Source of the DNA: JBOFDK01 sp051650305
GTDB lineage: Bacteria > Bacillota > Clostridia > Lachnospirales > Cellulosilyticaceae
Direction of reading: 5' to 3'
Assembly: GCA_051650305.1 (NCBI GenBank)
Contig: JBOFIT010000046.1
Coordinates: forward strand, 1 to 25,739
DNA length: 25,739 nucleotides
Part shown: one piece after another, positions 21,705-25,739 of the stretch
Layout: every line of letters begins with the position of its first letter
Position numbering within the stretch: position 1 is the first letter of the stretch
Position numbers and translations under genes: made by a program
The notes under the pieces: generated by a model
Databases searched by the model: none
What the model was told of the DNA's origin: nothing
The model's input: only the letters and a program-made list of their open reading frames with translations

Positions 21705-23855
21705 ATGGAAAGAAAAATAAGAAAACCTATACCTACAAGTTGTATGGTAAGTTGTGGATTGATCATACTAGGCGGGATTTTGATTGGAAATGAGGAGATG
21801 ACGTCAGGCGTACTTAGTTTGGTGCTTGCAGGCATGCTCCTTGGCATAAACGGCATCTTGCTGCCCACATCCACCTTATTTATGAAAAAGAAATTATCTA
21901 AAAAAGAAGTGGATCGCTACCGCAATTTTGCTAAGTTTTATCTGAAAGATAGACGTCTTCTTTATAGTAAGCAAACGTTTGAAAAGGCGATTGATGCCAA
22001 TTGGTATGACGTCGTAACCATGTGTTTGTTACTAGGTATTAAAGAAGCGTATGAGCCTTATGAAAGACAAACGTTTGTGGTGCAGGCCCTTAGAAATAGT
22101 CATGCGAGGATTTATGAGATGCTCTTAAGAGGGGGCATGGGTGGTCATTTTATCGTGGAAGATACAGGAGAGCATCTGGTATTTGAGACACTTAAACAAA
22201 GTGATGCCAAGTACTTAAGTTTTTTATTAGCACGTCATATATCCCCAGATATCATGAATCAAGAGGGGGATTATCCTATCTTTCGTGCAATCAAAGAAGA
22301 TGCAGTGGATCATGTGAGAGTACTGCTTCAGCATAAGTGTTCTTTGGAAGTGACAAATAAAGAAAAGCTCACCCCGTTATTTTATGCTTTAAAAGAAGGA
22401 AAAGTAACGTGTTGTGAGTTAATTGCCGAAGCGATGGAAAAAGAGGACGAGCCACATGAGATAAGTGTGAAGAAGTTAAAAGAACCCCTCCTAGTCAATG
22501 CCCCTGTAGTAGAAGAGGAAAGTAAACTACTTCTTCACTTGATTGCTTCTAAAGATAAGACGACTTTAGAACTTTTAAAGCGCTACTTTATGAATCCTAA
22601 GCAGTTTTATATGAAGGCAGAGACAGACGTAGCACTTTATGCAAGGCTAAGTGCCATAGAAGCGGTGATGGAAAAGAAAGAAATGACATCTAGCCAAGTG
22701 GAGCATATGTATACAGAAGAAGCCTGTAAAAAAGAACTCTATGGCAAGGTGTTAAAGACATATCGTTTTACAAAGACAGGAGACTTTGTACTAGAGAGTC
22801 TGTATAAGACGCCACGATGCATTGATAGTTATAAGGAAGCGTGTGAGACTTGCAAAGGTCAAGGAAGTGTGCCGTGTACAGCATGCAAGGCTACTGGGGT
22901 AGAAGTCTGTGAAAAGTGCAAGGGCACAGGAGAAATTGTGTGTGAAAAATGCAAGGGTACATTAAAGGCATCTTGTGAAACGGTGAAAAAGTATATCGAG
23001 TGCCAAAACTGCAAAGATGGTTTATTTATCTGTGTGAAATGTGACAAAGAAGGTATGCAACCTTGCCCTACATGTGGAGGTCATGGAACGACAAAGTGTA
23101 AATGTCCACCCGATAAAAAGAAGAAATGCCCACATTGTGATAGAGGGTACATTCCGTTGAAAAGTGGCATGTATAAAAAATGTGCACATTGTCATGATGG
23201 AGAGATTTGCATGATTTGTCACAATACAGGATGGGTAGATGAAAAGTTCAAGAAGCAGGGCTTTGAGTGTAAGACGTGTAAAGGTGAGAAGAAAATACCT
23301 TGCCAAATTTGCAACGGGAAAAAGAAGGTAAAGTGTAGCAAAAGGTTTGAGATTGCTTGTGACTGTGAGACAGGTAAGCAAGTTTGCCCTGAATGTGAAG
23401 GAAGTACCAAGGTAGCGTGTAAAGTATGCGAAGGAACCAAAAGGCAAAAGTGTACCGAGTGTACGGATGGTTACAAGTATACCAATGTATACGTAGACTT
23501 TAAAGCAAAACAATCTATGGTCAAAGAAGTTGTACTTCATAAAGGAGAAAAGGACGATTACTTGGAGGATATGCTTCATCAAATGGGTGGGTATATGACC
23601 AGTAATAGCTCATATATCAAAGAGTTGTATACTATGTTCCAGATAGATATGAGGCCAGAAGATGTGGTGATAAGGAATCACGCCTTAAATGATAGCATAC
23701 ATCAATTAATTCGAGAAAAGAGTAAAAAAGGTATTTTGGATGTGCTAGAGATAGCACCTCTACCGTACACGATTGTCCGCTTCAAAGAAAAAGAGGGTGC
23801 CACTTATGAATGTATCTTAGTGGGTGAGAAGTTTTACAAGACGCTAACAAAATAG
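21705..23855 (+). CDS. Membrane protein with ankyrin-like repeats and DnaJ-type CxxC array
   Basis: A 716-residue protein in four parts. Two hydrophobic helices lie at about residues 13-33 and 36-58. An alpha-helical region (about 75-350) contains ankyrin-like units (NWYDVVTMCLLLGIKEAYEP, GDYPIFRAIKEDAVDHVRVLL, KLTPLFYALKEGKVTCCELI). Residues 380-590 hold about 15 CxxC pairs, most in CxxCxGxG-like settings (CETCKGQGS, CEKCKGTGE, CPTCGGHGT), as in the DnaJ zinc-binding domain, which has only four. A C-terminal domain of about 120 residues follows. No J domain is present. It is likely a membrane-tethered, multi-zinc protein that binds proteins or RNA; function unknown. AGAGGAGG lies 6 bases before the ATG. 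Confidence 0.8.
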   Translation: MERKIRKPIPTSCMVSCGLIILGGILIGNEEMTSGVLSLVLAGMLLGINGILLPTSTLFMKKKLSKKEVDRYRNFAKFYLKDRRLLYSKQTFEKAIDANWYDVVTMCLLLGIKEAYEPYERQTFVVQALRNSHARIYEMLLRGGMGGHFIVEDTGEHLVFETLKQSDAKYLSFLLARHISPDIMNQEGDYPIFRAIKEDAVDHVRVLLQHKCSLEVTNKEKLTPLFYALKEGKVTCCELIAEAMEKEDEPHEISVKKLKEPLLVNAPVVEEESKLLLHLIASKDKTTLELLKRYFMNPKQFYMKAETDVALYARLSAIEAVMEKKEMTSSQVEHMYTEEACKKELYGKVLKTYRFTKTGDFVLESLYKTPRCIDSYKEACETCKGQGSVPCTACKATGVEVCEKCKGTGEIVCEKCKGTLKASCETVKKYIECQNCKDGLFICVKCDKEGMQPCPTCGGHGTTKCKCPPDKKKKCPHCDRGYIPLKSGMYKKCAHCHDGEICMICHNTGWVDEKFKKQGFECKTCKGEKKIPCQICNGKKKVKCSKRFEIACDCETGKQVCPECEGSTKVACKVCEGTKRQKCTECTDGYKYTNVYVDFKAKQSMVKEVVLHKGEKDDYLEDMLHQMGGYMTSNSSYIKELYTMFQIDMRPEDVVIRNHALNDSIHQLIREKSKKGILDVLEIAPLPYTIVRFKEKEGATYECILVGEKFYKTLTK

Positions 23856-23898
23856 ATAGAAAATAAATAAAACAATAGAAAAAAACAAAAATAAGGTG

Positions 23899-23904
23899 TA
23901 TGAT
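23899..23904 (+). promoter_or_regulatory. Candidate -10 box of the hydrogenase leader
   Basis: TATGAT stands about 7 bases before the first stem of the leader RNA. No good -35 box is visible, which could mean an activated promoter. Confidence 0.35.
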
Positions 23905-23910
23905 AAAGAT

Positions 23911-24069
23911 AAGTCCGCTACTAGGCAATGTGCGTAGTAGGGGAAAATACATAAACTAGACCCTTTTGTAAGGTGGACCGAGCAATGGGCGAAGGACGAT
24001 AGCATCTAGGTAAAGACATAAAAATTGGCGTATTCTGCCCTTCTGCTTATTGAGTAGGAGGGCTTTTTT
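23911..24069 (+). ncRNA. Unidentified structured leader RNA upstream of hyd genes
   Basis: About 155 bases with strong pairing potential. Stem 1: TCCGCTACTA (23914-23923) with TAGTAGGGGA (23935-23944), nine pairs and one G-G mismatch. Stem 2: CTAGA (23956-23960) with TCTAG (24005-24009), enclosing CCTT/AAGG (23962-23973) and a purine-rich unpaired stretch (GGACCGAGCAATGGGCGAAGGACG). It ends in a terminator just before the ribosome site of the first hyd gene. This is the layout of a riboswitch or other attenuator. I could not match it to purine, TPP, cobalamin, SAM, FMN, guanidine, c-di-GMP or T-box consensus sequences from memory. A stand-alone small RNA is the alternative. Confidence 0.55.
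24037..24069 (+). terminator. Leader terminator before hyd genes
   Basis: GCCCTTCTGC (24037-24046) pairs with GTAGGAGGGC (24054-24063), ten pairs with two G-U, 7-base loop and six T. GAAGG (23991-23995) or GGGC (23987-23990) could pair with its 5' arm as an antiterminator. Confidence 0.85.
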
Positions 24070-24095
24070 GTATGGAGAATGAAAGGAGAAAAGTC

Positions 24096-24359
24096 GTGGA
24101 AGAAATGGCACAAGAACAAACAAGAGTAGGTGTGGTAGGTATAGTAGTAGAAGACTTAAGCCGTGCAAAGGATGTGAATGAGGTACTTCACATGTTTTCC
24201 GATGTTATTGTAGGGCGTATGGGGATTCCTTATAAAGAAAAAGGCATTTCAGTAATTTCATTGATTGTCGATGGAACCATTGACAATATCAGTGCAATGA
24301 CAGGAAAGTTAGGGAGAGTGCCAGGTATTACGGTAAAATCAGCAGTGACCAAAAGGTAA
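24096..24359 (+). CDS. TM1266-like iron-only hydrogenase system regulator
   Basis: A protein of about 87 residues with an ACT/NikR-C-like ferredoxin fold: strand-helix-strand GVVGIVVEDL, then VNEVLHMFSDVIVGRMGIP, ISVISLIVDGTIDNISAMTGKLGRVPGITVKSAV. It is the small protein regularly encoded beside hydE/hydG and called a putative hydrogenase-system regulator; its biochemical role is not established. There is no DNA-binding domain, so it may sense a small molecule or modulate a partner. The GTG at 24096 follows AAAGGAG by 8 bases; an ATG at 24072 overlaps the terminator tail and is unlikely. HydE follows after 11 bases. Confidence 0.85.
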   Translation: MEEMAQEQTRVGVVGIVVEDLSRAKDVNEVLHMFSDVIVGRMGIPYKEKGISVISLIVDGTIDNISAMTGKLGRVPGITVKSAVTKR

Positions 24360-24370
24360 AGGAGACGCCT

Positions 24371-25369
24371 ATGGATGATAGAACAGTACAAAGTGCATTG
24401 GAAGAAAGCTTAGAAGGGTTTGAAGCTTTAAGACGTGAAGCGCAGGCAGTATGTGAGAAAACTTTTGGGGATGAAGTATATGTAAGAGGCCTCATAGAGT
24501 TCTCTAATTATTGTCGATGTAGCTGTAAATATTGTGGGTTAAGGGTAGAAAATAGTGAACTTAAGCGGTATAGATTAGAAAAAGAAGATATTCTAGAGAT
24601 TATGGAAGAGGGGTATCAAGAAGGGTATCGTTCCTTTGTGCTTCAATCTGGAGAAGACACTTATTATACAGCAGAAGATTTAGGCGAGCTTGTACGAGCT
24701 GCCAAAAAAGAAAGAGATCTAGCCATTACATTAAGTATTGGTGAGAGACCAAGGGAGACTTACAGGTATCTAAAAGCTTGTGGTGCAGACCGTTTCTTAC
24801 TTAAGCATGAATGTGCAGATAGTGTGATTTATGATGAACTACATCCCCATAGCTCTTTTGAAGAAAGGTTAAGATGCTTGGTAGACCTTAAAGAACTGGG
24901 GTACCAAACGGGTAGTGGGTTTATGATAGGCTTACCGAAGCAAAGCACTAAGACACTGGCTAAAGACTTGAAGCTGATAGAAAAATTGCAGGTACATATG
25001 GCAGGTATAGGACCTTTTATTCCTAATGAGATGACGCCTATGGGAACGTGTGAAAAAGGAAGCTGTGAGATGACGTTAAAGGCGGTAGCAATCGCACGTT
25101 TATTGCTACCAGAGGCAATGCTACCTGTCACCACATCTTTAGGGGTTATAGATGGAGGAATGAGAGAGCAATGCTTAAACTACGGCGCAAATGTAGTGAT
25201 GCAAAAATTACAACCAACGGCACTACGTAAGCTTTATGCACTTTATCCGAAGGAAATCATAGATGGCAAGAGTATGAGAGAAGAGAAAAGAGAGTTGGAA
25301 GCATGGTTGAAAAGTGTGGGGAAAAAAGCAGTATTTGATAGAGGGGACCATCCAACGTATCAAAAATAA
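24371..25369 (+). CDS. hydE: FeFe-hydrogenase maturase HydE (radical SAM)
   Basis: A 332-residue radical SAM enzyme of the BioB-like family. The cluster motif CX3CX2C is in FSNYCRCSCKYCGLR (Cys48, Cys52, Cys55). VRGLIEFSNYC, LQSGEDTYYT and SIGERPRETYRYLKACGADRFLLKHE are typical HydE sequences. HydE helps build the diiron subcluster of the H-cluster together with HydG and HydF. The C-terminal cysteines that hold a second, dispensable Fe-S cluster in Thermotoga HydE are absent. AAAGGAG lies about 7 bases before the ATG. It is second in the operon, between the regulator and hydG. Confidence 0.94.
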   Translation: MDDRTVQSALEESLEGFEALRREAQAVCEKTFGDEVYVRGLIEFSNYCRCSCKYCGLRVENSELKRYRLEKEDILEIMEEGYQEGYRSFVLQSGEDTYYTAEDLGELVRAAKKERDLAITLSIGERPRETYRYLKACGADRFLLKHECADSVIYDELHPHSSFEERLRCLVDLKELGYQTGSGFMIGLPKQSTKTLAKDLKLIEKLQVHMAGIGPFIPNEMTPMGTCEKGSCEMTLKAVAIARLLLPEAMLPVTTSLGVIDGGMREQCLNYGANVVMQKLQPTALRKLYALYPKEIIDGKSMREEKRELEAWLKSVGKKAVFDRGDHPTYQK

Positions 25370-25386
25370 AAGAGAGGGGTTTGGCT

Positions 25387-25739
25387 ATGTTTAACGAAAA
25401 AGTAGATTGGTATCATGTAGCAGATGAGTGGTTTGGTGAGGATTATATTAGAAAGGTACTTGAAGAAGGCGCAGAAAAAGCAAAAGATCCAGCTTATGTA
25501 GAATCACTTTTAGAAAAGGCAGGGCAGTGCATCGGGCTTTCACACCAAGAAGCAGCGGTACTACTCCAAGTAGAGAAAGCGCAGTTAGAAGAGCAGATGA
25601 AAGGGGTGGCAAGGCACATCAAGGAGAAAATCTATGGTAAACGGGTTGTTTTATTTGCACCACTGTATGTGAGTGATTACTGTGTCAATAACTGTGATTA
25701 CTGTGGCTATAAGCATAGTAATACAGACCATAAGAGACG
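25387..25739 (+). CDS. hydG: FeFe-hydrogenase maturase HydG (partial, radical SAM)
   Basis: The first 117 codons are present and the gene runs off the window. It begins MFNEKVDWYHVADEWF and contains LYVSDYCVNNCDYCGYKH with the radical SAM motif CX3CX2C (Cys99, Cys103, Cys106), which is diagnostic of HydG (related to ThiH). HydG cleaves tyrosine to give the CO and CN ligands of the hydrogenase H-cluster. It starts 17 bases after hydE behind GAGAGGGG. The C-terminal region that binds the second Fe-S cluster is outside the window. Confidence 0.94.
   Translation, partial: MFNEKVDWYHVADEWFGEDYIRKVLEEGAEKAKDPAYVESLLEKAGQCIGLSHQEAAVLLQVEKAQLEEQMKGVARHIKEKIYGKRVVLFAPLYVSDYCVNNCDYCGYKHSNTDHKR

Noticed and set aside
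22850..23470. DnaJ/Hsp40 chaperone
   Set aside because: The CxxCxGxG motifs match DnaJ's zinc domain, but there is no J domain or HPD motif, the array is several times longer, and the protein has membrane helices.
23022..23582. 186-residue minus-strand open frame inside the CxxC-array gene
   Set aside because: It is antisense to a long gene with clear CxxC repeats. The repeat composition creates long open frames on the other strand, and no ribosome site supports it.
23968..23985. T-box-like sequence TAAGGTGGACCG in the hyd leader
   Set aside because: It resembles the T-box GGTGGNACCGCG but lacks the extra base and the CG end. No stem I or specifier region precedes it, and no aminoacyl-tRNA or amino acid gene follows.
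1..25739. CRISPR arrays, insertion sequences, rRNA and tRNA genes
   Set aside because: I saw no spaced direct repeats of CRISPR length, no transposase, and no tRNA cloverleaf or rRNA sequence in either strand.

Overview
The window is AT-rich and densely packed. It has Firmicutes-style AGGAGG ribosome binding sites, hairpin-plus-T-run terminators, a purine-family riboswitch, FeFe-hydrogenase maturases and a small 2[4Fe-4S] ferredoxin. Together these point to the chromosome of an anaerobic Clostridia member. A Lachnospirales relative such as Cellulosilyticum is a guess from overall gene content, not something the sequence proves. I see no integrase, transposase, CRISPR array, rRNA or tRNA gene.

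Layout. 1-717 (minus): an HTH regulator overlapping a truncated membrane-protein gene. 893-1234: a small unknown protein and a 27-bp perfect hairpin terminator. 1252-3663: an arsenic/metalloid operon (ArsR sensor, ArsP-type permease, redox-disulfide thioredoxin-like protein, thiol-dependent arsenate reductase, rhodanese) behind a promoter whose -10 box is flanked by an 11-bp inverted repeat. 3843-6462: a small acidic membrane protein and DNA topoisomerase III. 6516-8145: ferredoxin, then a convergent amino acid permease. 8319-10208: the translational GTPase TypA/BipA. 10260-14277: a three-gene cassette of zinc-ribbon and membrane-anchored proteins of unknown function. 14342-19347: a purine-riboswitch-controlled BMP-type nucleoside ABC importer (lipoprotein, double ATPase, two permeases). 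19452-20326: a LysO-type lysine exporter split over two genes. 20380-20854: two small divergent genes. 20998-21630: a pentapeptide-repeat protein with a Qnr-like tail. 21705-23855: an ankyrin-like membrane protein carrying a long array of DnaJ-type CxxC zinc motifs. 23899-25739: an unidentified structured leader RNA with terminator, followed by the hydrogenase maturation genes (TM1266-like regulator, hydE, start of hydG).

How the parts work together. The arsenic operon can be read as one pathway: sense, reduce arsenate, recycle thiols and expel the product. The nucleoside importer has a complete transcription switch: the 3' strand of riboswitch stem P1 can pair either with its aptamer partner or with the 5' arm of the terminator, which predicts shut-off by a guanine-type ligand. 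A palindromic PurR-like box next to the same promoter may add a second purine input.

The strongest candidates for something undescribed are the leader RNA in front of the hydrogenase maturation genes, the ankyrin/CxxC-array membrane protein, and the zinc-ribbon cassette. None was matched to a database here.
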